A DNA stretch of 30,472 nt. Origin: RGIG1934 sp045122895 (GTDB lineage Bacteria; Bacillota; Clostridia; Lachnospirales; Lachnospiraceae). Where the stretch lies: NCBI GenBank assembly GCA_045122895.1, contig JBGVIE010000049.1, positions 1-30,472 on the forward strand, written 5' to 3'. Below the pieces are notes generated by a model, which saw only the letters and a program-made list of their open reading frames with translations, had not been told where the DNA came from and ran no database searches. Positions 1-8,652 of the stretch are shown piece by piece. The translations under genes and the position numbers were made by a program. How positions within the stretch are numbered: position 1 is the first letter of the stretch; every line of letters begins with the position of its first letter.

Positions 1-1477
1 ATTATTAAAGGGAGAACATATTGGACTTCTAGGAGCAACCGGAGAAGGTAAATCTACATTTATGAATATTGTGACAGGAAAGCTTATGCCTGATGAGGGT
101 AAGGTTGAATGGGCAAAAAATGTCAGAGTAGGTTATCTTGATCAGCATACAGAGTTAAAAGAAGGAATGACTATAGGTGATGTACTTAGAAGTGCATTTG
201 CTTATCTTTTTGATATGGAAGCTAAGATGAATGAAATCTGTGATAAAATGGGTGAAGCTTCCGAGGATGAGATGATGGCTATGATGGATGAACTTGGCAC
301 AATTCAGGATATGCTTACAAATCATGATTTTTATGTAATTGATGCGAAGGTTGAGGAGGTAGCGAGAGCCTTTGATCTTCTTGATTTGGGACTTGACAGA
401 GATGTAACAGAGCTTAGCGGTGGACAGAGAACTAAGGTGCTGCTTGCTAAACTGTTACTTGAAAAGCCTGATATTTTACTTCTTGACGAGCCTACCAACT
501 ATTTGGATGTTAAGCATATTGAGTGGCTTAAGAGATATTTACAGGAATATGAGAATGCATTTATTCTTATTTCTCATGATATACCATTTTTGAATAGTGT
601 AATCAATTTGATTTATCATATGGAGAATCAGGAGCTTAACAGATATGTGGGCGACTATGATAAGTTCATGGAAGTGTATGAGATGAAGAAATCACAGCTT
701 GAGGCTGCATATAAGAAACAGCAGCAGGAAATTGATGAGCTTAAGGATTTTGTGGCACGTAACAAGGCAAGAGTTGCTACAAGGAATATGGCTATGTCAA
801 GACAGAAGAAGCTTGATAAGATGGATGTTATTGAGCTTGCAAAGGAAAAACCAAAGCCTGAGTTTTTCTTCAAGGAAGCAAGGACTCCCGGCAGAATGAT
901 TTTTGAGACAACAGATCTTGTAATCGGATATGACAGACCACTTTCAACACCTATTAATTTAAGGATGGAAAGAGGAGAGAAGATAGCGATTGTCGGAACC
1001 AATGGTATAGGTAAGACTACCTTCTTAAAGAGCGTACTTGGTCTAATTAAGCCACTTGAGGGAAAGGCTGAACTTGGAGATTATCTTGAGATTGGATATT
1101 TTGAACAGGAGATAACTCCTTCTGAGAATTCATGTATTGAAGAGATTTGGGAGGAGTTTCCATCTTATACACAGTATGAAGTGAGATCGGCACTTGCAAA
1201 ATGCGGTCTTACAACTAAGCATATTGAGAGTAAGGTAAAGGTGTTAAGTGGTGGTGAGCAGGCTAAGGTCAGACTTTGCAAACTGCTTAATAACCAGACT
1301 AACATTTTACTTCTTGATGAGCCTACAAACCATCTGGATGTAGATGCCAAGGAAGATTTAAAAAGAGCGCTTAAAGAATATAAAGGCTCAATACTTATCG
1401 TATGTCACGAGCCTGAATTTATTGATGGGCTGGTTGATAAGGTTTGGAATCTCGAGGAGTTTTCTAAGTTATGTTAG
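1..1477 (+). CDS. ABC-F family ATPase, 5'-truncated by window edge
   Basis: This is a soluble protein with two ABC ATPase domains and no membrane segments, as in the ABC-F family, whose members act on the ribosome (translation factors or antibiotic protection). The frame is open from base 2. The first Walker A (GATGEGKST) lies at about 29-55, upstream of the first ATG at 62, so that ATG is internal and the true start lies before the window. Domain 1 also has LSGGQ and LLLDEPTNYLD. A charged, probably helical linker follows (bases 670-840), as expected for the ABC-F interdomain region that reaches toward the peptidyl-transferase centre. Domain 2 has GTNGIGKTT, LSGGEQ and LLLDEPTNHLD. The protein ends shortly after domain 2, without a long C-terminal arm. 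The last 7 bases overlap the next gene. The family is certain, but I cannot assign a subfamily or say whether it gives drug resistance. Confidence 0.93.
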   Translation, partial: LLKGEHIGLLGATGEGKSTFMNIVTGKLMPDEGKVEWAKNVRVGYLDQHTELKEGMTIGDVLRSAFAYLFDMEAKMNEICDKMGEASEDEMMAMMDELGTIQDMLTNHDFYVIDAKVEEVARAFDLLDLGLDRDVTELSGGQRTKVLLAKLLLEKPDILLLDEPTNYLDVKHIEWLKRYLQEYENAFILISHDIPFLNSVINLIYHMENQELNRYVGDYDKFMEVYEMKKSQLEAAYKKQQQEIDELKDFVARNKARVATRNMAMSRQKKLDKMDVIELAKEKPKPEFFFKEARTPGRMIFETTDLVIGYDRPLSTPINLRMERGEKIAIVGTNGIGKTTFLKSVLGLIKPLEGKAELGDYLEIGYFEQEITPSENSCIEEIWEEFPSYTQYEVRSALAKCGLTTKHIESKVKVLSGGEQAKVRLCKLLNNQTNILLLDEPTNHLDVDAKEDLKRALKEYKGSILIVCHEPEFIDGLVDKVWNLEEFSKLC

Positions 1478-2358
1478 AGGGGTGCAGACTTTGTCCGAGA
1501 GAATGTGGCGTAAACAGAAAAGTTACATCAGGTTACTGCAATGGGACTGACAAGATAAGGGTTGCAAGAGCAGCCCTTCATTTTTGGGAAGAGCCTTGTA
1601 TAAGCGGTGAATGTGGCAGTGGAACAGTTTTCTTTTCGGGCTGTAATTTGAAATGCTGTTACTGTCAAAATTATGACATAAGTCATAATGGTTTTGGGAA
1701 AGATATAAGTATGGAGCGTCTTGGGGAAATTTTTCTTGAACTGCAGGAGAAGGGAGCTGCCAATATAAATCTGGTAACACCCACCCATTATGTTGACAAA
1801 ATAATAAATGTGCTAGATAATATAAACAGAGATTTAACTATTCCTGTTGTATATAATACAGGTGGATACGAAAGCTTAGAGACAGTAAAGAGATTGTCAG
1901 GATATGTAGATATTTTTCTTCACGACATTAAATATTACAGTGACGACAGAGCGATAAGATATTCAAACGCCACGGATTATTTTAATAAATCGACAAGTGC
2001 CCTTTGTGAGATGATAAAACAGGTTGGAAAGCCTGTTTATGATGATAGGGGACTTATGAAAAAGGGTGTCATTATAAGGCATCTTGTGTTGCCTGGTGGA
2101 GTCAGTGATTCAATCAATATACTTGAATGGATTGCGAATAACTTAAACAGGAATGAGTATGTTATCAGTCTTATGAGTCAGTATACGCCTTGTTATAAGA
2201 GCTTTGAACATAAGGAGATTAACAGGCGACTTACTACATATGAATATAACAGAGTACTTGACAGAGCAATAGAGCTTGGACTTGATAATGGATATATGCA
2301 GGAGAGGACTAGTGCAAACAAAGAATATATTCCACCATTTGATTTGGAAGGAATCTAA
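1471..2358 (+). CDS. PflX-like radical SAM protein (COG1313 type)
   Basis: This 295-residue radical SAM protein resembles the uncharacterised PflX family, homologues of pyruvate formate-lyase activating enzymes. The CX3CX2C cluster motif (CNLKCCYC; Cys58, Cys62, Cys65) should bind the 4Fe-4S cluster that cleaves S-adenosylmethionine. An extra N-terminal cysteine group (CRLCPREC, Cys5, Cys8, Cys12) and Cys43/Cys48 are seen, as usual in this family, and may bind a second metal site. The middle carries a TIM-barrel-like segment (NLVTPTHYV, then FLHDIKYY). Its ATG overlaps the end of the ABC-F gene by 7 bases, which suggests translational coupling. No formate-lyase gene is in the window, so its substrate is unknown. 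The alternative is an activase for a glycyl-radical enzyme encoded elsewhere. Confidence 0.85.
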   Translation: MLEGCRLCPRECGVNRKVTSGYCNGTDKIRVARAALHFWEEPCISGECGSGTVFFSGCNLKCCYCQNYDISHNGFGKDISMERLGEIFLELQEKGAANINLVTPTHYVDKIINVLDNINRDLTIPVVYNTGGYESLETVKRLSGYVDIFLHDIKYYSDDRAIRYSNATDYFNKSTSALCEMIKQVGKPVYDDRGLMKKGVIIRHLVLPGGVSDSINILEWIANNLNRNEYVISLMSQYTPCYKSFEHKEINRRLTTYEYNRVLDRAIELGLDNGYMQERTSANKEYIPPFDLEGI

Positions 2359-2384
2359 AGATTGATAAAGGAGATTTTTTAGCG

Positions 2385-3761
2385 ATGGATAAGAAGAATG
2401 TTTGGAAATCATATAAGGATACACAGCTTGAAGAACTAAATGAATTGAATAGAGGATATATGGATTTCTTGAGTAAGGGAAAGACTGAGAGAGAATGTGT
2501 CAATTATACAGTAGAGTTGATTAAAAAATATGGTTACAGAGATTTAGAAGAAATCATTAAGAATGGTGAAAAGCTTAAGCCATACGATAAAGTGTATGCT
2601 GTTAATATGAAGAAATCAATTATTCTTTTTAACATCGGAACTAATGATATTGAAAATGGAATAAATATTCTTGGTGCCCATATTGATTCACCGAGACTTG
2701 ATATCAAACAGAATCCGCTTTATGAGGAGTCGGAGATAGCATACCTTGACACTCATTACTATGGTGGAATAAAGAAGTACCAGTGGGTAACGGTTCCGCT
2801 TGCACTTCATGGTGTGGTGGTTAAAAAAGATGGAACAGTTATTGATGTGGTTGTAGGTGAAGATGAGAATGACCCTGTTATGTTTATTTCAGATTTGCTG
2901 GTTCATTTGTCACAGGAGCAGCTTGAGAAGAAGGCTGCAAAAGTAATTGAGGGCGAAGATTTAAATGTAATCATTGGAAGTATTCCTGTGGCTGACAAGG
3001 ATAAGGATGCAGTTAAGGAGAACATTCTTAAGATTCTCAAAGATAAATATAATATTGAGGAAGAAGATTTTATATCAGCAGAGATAGAGGTAGTTCCTGC
3101 AGGAAAAGCAAGAGAAGCCGGTCTTGACAGAAGTATGATAATGTCGTATGGACAGGATGACAGGGTATGTGCATACACATCCCTTGTTGCTATGCTTGAG
3201 GTGGATAAGGTAGCAACAACATCCTGCTGCATACTAGTGGATAAAGAGGAAATCGGCAGTGTTGGTGCAACCGGTATGAAGTCACGTTTTTTTGAGAATT
3301 CAGTGGCAGAGGTTATTGACAGACTTACAGATTATTCGGATATTAAGCTTAGAAGAACTCTTGCCAATTCAAGAATGCTTTCATCGGATGTAAGTGCTGC
3401 CTTTGACCCGACATATTCGTCAGCCTTCGAGAAGAAAAATGCTGCGTTTATGGGATATGGTATGGTATTTAACAAGTTTACAGGTTCAAGAGGCAAATCT
3501 GGCTCTAATGATGCAAATGCAGAATATATTGCTGTGTTAAGAAACGCACTCGATAATGATAACGTAGCATACCAGACGGCAGAGCTTGGTAAGGTGGACC
3601 TCGGAGGTGGCGGTACAATCGCATATATTCTTTCTTTATATGGAATGGAAGTGATTGACAGCGGTGTGGCAGTACTTAATATGCATGCTCCATGGGAAGT
3701 GGTAAGTAAAGCTGACGTATATGAGACTAAAAAAGGTTATGTAGCTTTTTTAAATATATAG
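2385..3761 (+). CDS. M18 family zinc aminopeptidase
   Basis: This 458-residue protein belongs to peptidase family M18 (aspartyl aminopeptidase-like, cytoplasmic), which removes N-terminal residues from peptides using two metal ions. Visible motifs are GAHIDSPRLDI (metal ligand His99 with the nearby catalytic Asp), the YGQDDR aspartates (258-259), the DKEEIGS glutamate pair (288-289, catalytic base and metal ligand) and a C-terminal LNMHAPWE histidine near residue 433. Its length matches bacterial members. AAAGGAG stands about 10 bases before the ATG. It lies 26 bases after the radical SAM gene and 21 before the likely pheA start, so it is probably part of the same transcript. There is no signal peptide, so a housekeeping role in peptide turnover is inferred. 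Confidence 0.92.
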   Translation: MDKKNVWKSYKDTQLEELNELNRGYMDFLSKGKTERECVNYTVELIKKYGYRDLEEIIKNGEKLKPYDKVYAVNMKKSIILFNIGTNDIENGINILGAHIDSPRLDIKQNPLYEESEIAYLDTHYYGGIKKYQWVTVPLALHGVVVKKDGTVIDVVVGEDENDPVMFISDLLVHLSQEQLEKKAAKVIEGEDLNVIIGSIPVADKDKDAVKENILKILKDKYNIEEEDFISAEIEVVPAGKAREAGLDRSMIMSYGQDDRVCAYTSLVAMLEVDKVATTSCCILVDKEEIGSVGATGMKSRFFENSVAEVIDRLTDYSDIKLRRTLANSRMLSSDVSAAFDPTYSSAFEKKNAAFMGYGMVFNKFTGSRGKSGSNDANAEYIAVLRNALDNDNVAYQTAELGKVDLGGGGTIAYILSLYGMEVIDSGVAVLNMHAPWEVVSKADVYETKKGYVAFLNI

Positions 3762-3772
3762 AAATACGGAAT

Positions 3773-3776
3773 GGAG
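3773..3776 (+). promoter_or_regulatory. Ribosome binding site deciding the pheA start
   Basis: GGAG lies six bases before the ATG at 3783 but inside the coding frame of the alternative ATG at 3771. It therefore favours the shorter PheA. Confidence 0.65.
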
Positions 3777-3782
3777 AGGAAA

Positions 3783-4910
3783 ATGGATTTATTAGAAATT
3801 AGAGACAAAATAGACGTAATAGATAAAGAGATAGTAGAATTATTTGAGAAGAGAATGAAGTTATCAGGGGACGTTGCTGATTACAAAATAGAAAATGGTA
3901 AAGAGGTTCTTGATACCAGAAGAGAAAAAGAGAAGATTAGCAAGGTAAAGTCATATGCTTCTAATGAATTTAATGAAGTGAGTGTGGAAGAATTATTTTC
4001 ACAGATAATGGCAATAAGCAGAAAATTACAGTACAGAAAATTAACAGAGCATGGTGTTCCTGATAATATCCAGATTACACAGGTGGAAGATATAAAAAGA
4101 GATAATGTTAGGGTTGTATATCAGGGAGTTCCGGGAGCTTACAGTCATGAAGCAATGCTTAACTATTTTGGAGAAGATGTTGATAACTTTATGGTTCCTA
4201 CCTGGAGAGATGCTATGGAAGCAGTTAAGAATGAAGAAGCAGATTATGCCGTGCTTCCAATTGAGAACTCAACAGCAGGTATGGTTAGTGATGTTTATGA
4301 TTTGTTAACAGAGTACAATAATTACATAGTGGATGAGACCAGTGTGCGTCCAAAGCATGCATTGCTTGGTCTTAAGGAAGCTACAATCGAAGATATAAAG
4401 GTTGTATACTCACATCCACAGGGACTTATGCAGTGTAGCGATTTTCTTGATGAACACAAGGACTGGCAGAGAATAGGTCAGAGCAACACAGCACTAAGTG
4501 CCAAGAAAGTTATAGATGAACAGGATATAAGCAAAGCTGCAATCGCCAGTGAGAATGCAGGAAGAATATATAATCTTAAGGTGTTAAAAAAGGATTTGAC
4601 AGTTAGTAATAACACTACAAAGTTCATCATTGTAAGCAAGAAGAGTGTATACAGAAAAGACGCAAAGAAGGTATTTGTATCCTTTGAGCTTCCACATAAG
4701 AGTGGTACTCTTTACAATGCATTATCACATTTTATATACAATGGTCTTAATATGACCAAAATTGAATCAAGACCACTGGGAGAAGGTAATAACTGGGAAT
4801 ACAGATTCTATGTGGAGTTTGAAGGAAAGCTTGATGATTCAGGTGTGAAGAATGCACTCAGAGGCTTACAGGAAGAGACTAACAAGTTAATTATTTACGG
4901 CAATTATTAA
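3783..4910 (+). CDS. pheA: Bifunctional chorismate mutase / prephenate dehydratase (P-protein)
   Basis: The enzyme converts chorismate to prephenate and then phenylpyruvate, the committed branch to phenylalanine. An AroQ-type chorismate mutase domain occupies residues 1-85 (MDLLEIRDKIDVIDKEI, VLDTRREKE). A prephenate dehydratase domain covers about 110-290 (YQGVPGAYSHEA, LPIENSTAG), and a C-terminal ACT domain about 295-375 carries the ESRP phenylalanine-binding motif (328-331), so feedback inhibition by Phe is likely. The dehydratase TRF catalytic motif reads T-K-F here (279-281). I chose the ATG at 3783 because GGAG at 3773-3776 sits six bases before it. An in-frame ATG at 3771 would add four residues but lacks a good ribosome binding site. 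It lies 20 bases before the Ppx-like gene. Confidence 0.95.
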   Translation: MDLLEIRDKIDVIDKEIVELFEKRMKLSGDVADYKIENGKEVLDTRREKEKISKVKSYASNEFNEVSVEELFSQIMAISRKLQYRKLTEHGVPDNIQITQVEDIKRDNVRVVYQGVPGAYSHEAMLNYFGEDVDNFMVPTWRDAMEAVKNEEADYAVLPIENSTAGMVSDVYDLLTEYNNYIVDETSVRPKHALLGLKEATIEDIKVVYSHPQGLMQCSDFLDEHKDWQRIGQSNTALSAKKVIDEQDISKAAIASENAGRIYNLKVLKKDLTVSNNTTKFIIVSKKSVYRKDAKKVFVSFELPHKSGTLYNALSHFIYNGLNMTKIESRPLGEGNNWEYRFYVEFEGKLDDSGVKNALRGLQEETNKLIIYGNY

Positions 4911-4930
4911 TATAAAAAGGCGGGATGTTT

Positions 4931-6445
4931 ATGGCAGTAACTATTTATGCGGCAATCGATGTTGGTTCTTATGATGTGCAGATGAAGATATATGAGATAT
5001 CTGCGAAGAACAAAATAGTAGTAGTTGATCATTTAAGGTATGTGCTTGAAATCGGCAAGGATACTTACACTTCCGGAAAAGTAGAAGCAGATACCATAAA
5101 TGAGCTATGCCATGTTTTAAAGAACTTTTCTGACACTATGTCTATGTACAGGGTAAGTGCGTATGATGCTTACTCGACCAGTGGTATCAGAGAAGCAAAA
5201 AACTGCCAGATTATCTTAGATAGAATAAAAGTCAGCACAGGAATCTCTGTTCAGCTTATCAGTAATGCTGAACAGAGATTTATTGCGCTTAAAGGGTTTC
5301 TTTTTAAGAATGAAAAGTTCGAAGAACTTACAAGTGAAGGAACGGCAGTTGTAGATGTAGGTTCTGGCAGTATACAGATATCAATATATGAAAAGGGTGG
5401 TTTGATAACTACCAGAAATCTAAAGCTTGGAACTCTTAGAATACGAGAACTTCTATACAGTCTCAGCAATGACAGGGACCATTTTGATTATCTGATAAAT
5501 GAGCTTATAGATAATGATATAGATGCTTTTAAGCGAATGCACCTGAATGATGCCCCTATTAATAATATTATAGCGCTTGGTGATGATATTGTTCAGTTTT
5601 CGAGAAAGGGAAGCGAAAACAGGTTGAAGGAGGAGATGAACCGAAAACAGTTTATGGAGAGGTTTAAATCCTTTGAGGCAAAATCGCCACAGCAGATATC
5701 TGATAAACTTTTAATTTCGGAAGAAAAAGCTTCACTTATCATACCTTGTGTGCAGGTGTACAAAAAAGTATTTGAAGAAACACAGGCACAATGTATCTGG
5801 ATACCAAACATAGATTTATGTGACGGAATGGCTGCTCATTATTGTATCAGGAATAAGTTGCTTACAGTAAATCATGATTTTGATAAAGATGTAATTCTAT
5901 CAGTTACTAATATGGCAAAAAGATATATGACAGATATGGATTATGTGGAAGCGTTACAGAAGAATGTCAATACTATTTTTAGAGAGACAAAGAAGCTTCA
6001 TGGCTTACAGCGAAGAGATGAATTTTTATTGCAGATTGCAACGATTCTGTCAGATATAGGTAAGTATGTAAGCAGTGTTGACTCGTCTGAGTGTGCATAT
6101 GATATAATTACTCACTCTGAGATAATAGGTTTATCTGATGAGGAGAGGGAGATAGTGGCTAGAATTGTAAAGAACAACGCAATTAATATTTTTGAGACGG
6201 CAGAGGATGATAATGACTTGTTAATTGCCAAGCTTACGGCAATACTTAAGCTGGCAACAGCCATTGACAGAAGTCACAAGAACAAGATAAAGGATATAAG
6301 TATTACTCTCAAAGATAACAAAATGTATATAAAGACAAAGACGAAGGATGATTTAACCTTAGAGAAGGGCCTATTTGACAGGAGGGCAAAGTATTTTGAG
6401 GATGTTTACGGAGTAAGGCCAATAATAAAGCAAAGTGGAAGATAA
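4931..6445 (+). CDS. Divergent Ppx/GppA phosphatase-like protein with C-terminal HD-like domain
   Basis: The sequence has the exopolyphosphatase/pppGpp phosphohydrolase layout: an ASKHA fold (1 to about 300) with the phosphate-1 motif AAIDVGSYD, STSGIREAKN, ISNAEQRF and the phosphate-2 motif VDVGSGSIQ, then a helical HD-like domain (about 320-504). True enzymes release phosphate from polyphosphate or pppGpp. Here several family-typical residues differ. The Glu of the usual DIGGGSTE motif is Gln149, the usual EE pair is Glu114-Gln115, and the His of the HD-domain LHDIG motif is Ser374 (ILSDIG). It may have low, altered or regulatory activity. It lies directly before ppk1 (16 bases), which fits polyphosphate metabolism. 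The ATG at 4931 is preferred (AAGGCGGG 7-14 bases upstream), and an in-frame ATG at 4925 would add two residues. The family is secure, the activity is not. Confidence 0.82.
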   Translation: MAVTIYAAIDVGSYDVQMKIYEISAKNKIVVVDHLRYVLEIGKDTYTSGKVEADTINELCHVLKNFSDTMSMYRVSAYDAYSTSGIREAKNCQIILDRIKVSTGISVQLISNAEQRFIALKGFLFKNEKFEELTSEGTAVVDVGSGSIQISIYEKGGLITTRNLKLGTLRIRELLYSLSNDRDHFDYLINELIDNDIDAFKRMHLNDAPINNIIALGDDIVQFSRKGSENRLKEEMNRKQFMERFKSFEAKSPQQISDKLLISEEKASLIIPCVQVYKKVFEETQAQCIWIPNIDLCDGMAAHYCIRNKLLTVNHDFDKDVILSVTNMAKRYMTDMDYVEALQKNVNTIFRETKKLHGLQRRDEFLLQIATILSDIGKYVSSVDSSECAYDIITHSEIIGLSDEEREIVARIVKNNAINIFETAEDDNDLLIAKLTAILKLATAIDRSHKNKIKDISITLKDNKMYIKTKTKDDLTLEKGLFDRRAKYFEDVYGVRPIIKQSGR

Positions 6446-6451
6446 TGGAAT

Positions 6452-6456
6452 GGAGG
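6452..6456 (+). promoter_or_regulatory. Ribosome binding site deciding the ppk1 start
   Basis: GGAGG lies five bases before the ATG at 6462. It falls inside the coding frame of the longer GTG start at 6435 and overlaps the ATG at 6450, making both of those unlikely. Confidence 0.75.
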
Positions 6457-6461
6457 AAAGT

Positions 6462-8567
6462 ATGCAGGAATTATATACAAACAGAGAATTAAGCTGGTTA
6501 GATTTTAATTACAGAATACTTGGGGAAGCGAAAGACAAGGGTAATCCTTTGTTTGAGAAAATCAAATTCTTAAGTATAACGGCATCAAATCTTGATGAAT
6601 TCTGTATGATAAGAGTTGCATCGTTAAAAGATATGGCGCATGTGAAATGCGAGAAAAAAGATATAGCGGGGTTCACACCTAAGGAACAGTTAGAACTAAT
6701 ATCAAAGAAGATGCAGGACTTTGTAAAAGAACAGTATAATGAATTATCAAAGCATCTGATGCCTGAATTAAAGGGGGTAGGTCTTCATATAAAGTTGGAC
6801 TACAGTGAGCTTAATGAAGAACAGATAGCTTATGCAGACAGCTATTTTAAGAATGAGATATATCCGGTTCTGACACCTATGGCTGTGGATTCGTCAAGGC
6901 CATTTCCGCTGATCAGAAACAAGACACTGAATATAGGTGCACTAATTCAGAAGAAGGATAAGGAGATTACATTTGCCACCGTTCAGGTTCCTTCTGTGAT
7001 GGATAGAGTTGTCAAGCTTCCATCAGAATCAGAAGATGTAACAACAGTGATTCTCCTTGAGAAGATAATAGAAGCCAATATTGACAAATTGTTTTTGAAC
7101 TACAAGGTGCTCAGTGTAAGTCCCTACAGGATTATGCGTAATGCGGATTTGTCAATTGAAGAAGACGAGGCGGCAGATTTATTAAAAGAGATTCAAAAAC
7201 AGCTTAAAAAGCGTCAATGGGGCGAGGTAATAAGACTGGAAGTGGAAGAGGGAATTGATAAGGAGCTTCTTAAGTATTTAAGAAAAGAGTTAAAGGTTAA
7301 GGATGAAGATATCTTTAGTCTTTCAGGACCTATAGACCTGACTTTTTTGATGAAGATATATGGAATGGAAGGCTTTGATAAATACAAGGATAAGAAATAT
7401 GTTCCACAGCCTGTTCCAAAGCTTTGTACTGATGAGGATATCTTTACCCAGATAAAACATGGAGATGTACTTTTACATCATCCGTATCAGACCTTTGAAA
7501 ATGTTATAAAGTTCGTTGAGGAAGCAGCAGAGGATAAAAATGTTCTTGCAATTAAGCAGACACTGTACAGAGTAAGCGGTCATTCACCTATTATTGCTGC
7601 GCTTGCAAAAGCAGCTGAAAATGGAAAACAGGTAACAGTGTTAGTGGAACTTAAGGCGAGATTTGATGAAGAGAACAATATCATTTGGGCAAGAAAGCTT
7701 GAAAAAGCAGGATGTCACGTAATATATGGACTTGTTGGATTAAAGACACACAGCAAGATAACATTGGTAGTCAGAAAAGAAGAGGATGGAATCAAGAGGT
7801 ATGTTCATCTCGGAACAGGTAATTACAATGATGCGACAGCCAAGCTCTATACAGATATGGGACTTCTTACATGCAACCGTCAGATAGGTGAGGATGCGAC
7901 AGCTGTGTTTAATATGATTTCAGGTTACAGCGAGCCACCTTCATGGAACAGGCTTGCAATTGCTCCTCTCTGGCTTAGAGATAAATTTATGCACCTTATA
8001 AAAAGAGAAACAAAGAATGCAAAGGAAGGAAAGAAGGCATTTATTGTGGCAAAGATGAATTCTCTATGTGATGCAAAAATAATAAATGCACTATATGAGG
8101 CTTCACAGGCAGGTGTACAGATTGATTTGATTATCAGAGGAATCTGTTGTCTTAGAGTAGGTATTGAAGGCGTTAGCGAGAATATTAGGGTTCGGTCTAT
8201 TGTGGGAAGATTCCTTGAACACAGCAGAATATTTTATTTTCATAATGATGGCGATGAAGAAGTGTACATGGGAAGTGCTGACTGGATGCCGAGGAATCTG
8301 GATAAGAGAGTAGAAATACTCTTTCCGGTGCTTGATGAAGAACTTAAGAGTGAAGTGATTCACATACTGGAGATACAGTTAAATGACACAATGAAAGCAC
8401 ATGTGCTTACGAGAGATAACATATACAAAAAAGTTGACAAGAGAGGAAAAACAAGATTACTTTCACAGGATTATTTTTGTGAAGAGGCTGTTAAAAGAGC
8501 TAAATCTGTAAAAACTTTAAATGATAAGAGAACTTTTACACCGATGATGGCGGAAAGTGAAGAATAA
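6462..8567 (+). CDS. ppk1: Polyphosphate kinase 1
   Basis: PPK1 reversibly transfers the terminal phosphate of ATP to a growing polyphosphate chain through a phospho-histidine. The N-terminal domain starts with the characteristic NRELSWLDFN motif. Two conserved histidines of the C-terminal phospholipase-D-like domains are visible: His430 in KTHSK (counterpart of the autophosphorylated residue) and His587 in FLEHSRIF. The RYVHLGTGNYND motif is present and the length, about 701 residues, is typical. An in-frame GTG at 6435 would overlap the previous gene, but GGAGG at 6452-6456 sits five bases before the ATG at 6462, so I use that start. It pairs with the upstream Ppx-like gene and precedes the promoter of rel. 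Confidence 0.96.
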   Translation: MQELYTNRELSWLDFNYRILGEAKDKGNPLFEKIKFLSITASNLDEFCMIRVASLKDMAHVKCEKKDIAGFTPKEQLELISKKMQDFVKEQYNELSKHLMPELKGVGLHIKLDYSELNEEQIAYADSYFKNEIYPVLTPMAVDSSRPFPLIRNKTLNIGALIQKKDKEITFATVQVPSVMDRVVKLPSESEDVTTVILLEKIIEANIDKLFLNYKVLSVSPYRIMRNADLSIEEDEAADLLKEIQKQLKKRQWGEVIRLEVEEGIDKELLKYLRKELKVKDEDIFSLSGPIDLTFLMKIYGMEGFDKYKDKKYVPQPVPKLCTDEDIFTQIKHGDVLLHHPYQTFENVIKFVEEAAEDKNVLAIKQTLYRVSGHSPIIAALAKAAENGKQVTVLVELKARFDEENNIIWARKLEKAGCHVIYGLVGLKTHSKITLVVRKEEDGIKRYVHLGTGNYNDATAKLYTDMGLLTCNRQIGEDATAVFNMISGYSEPPSWNRLAIAPLWLRDKFMHLIKRETKNAKEGKKAFIVAKMNSLCDAKIINALYEASQAGVQIDLIIRGICCLRVGIEGVSENIRVRSIVGRFLEHSRIFYFHNDGDEEVYMGSADWMPRNLDKRVEILFPVLDEELKSEVIHILEIQLNDTMKAHVLTRDNIYKKVDKRGKTRLLSQDYFCEEAVKRAKSVKTLNDKRTFTPMMAESEE

Positions 8568-8570
8568 ATA

Positions 8571-8599
8571 TTGCAATTTTTTTAAAAAATAATTATAAT
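8571..8599 (+). promoter_or_regulatory. Sigma-A-type promoter for the rel operon
   Basis: TTGCAA (8571-8576) and a perfect TATAAT (8594-8599) are separated by 17 bases, in the 85-base gap between ppk1 and rel. Transcription should start near 8606. No hairpin terminator for ppk1 is seen in the gap, so read-through from the upstream genes is possible. Confidence 0.7.
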
Positions 8600-8652
8600 T
8601 TAGAGTAATTGTATATAAGTTTCAGGGGAAGTGGAGAAACTAGGAAAGGCAC

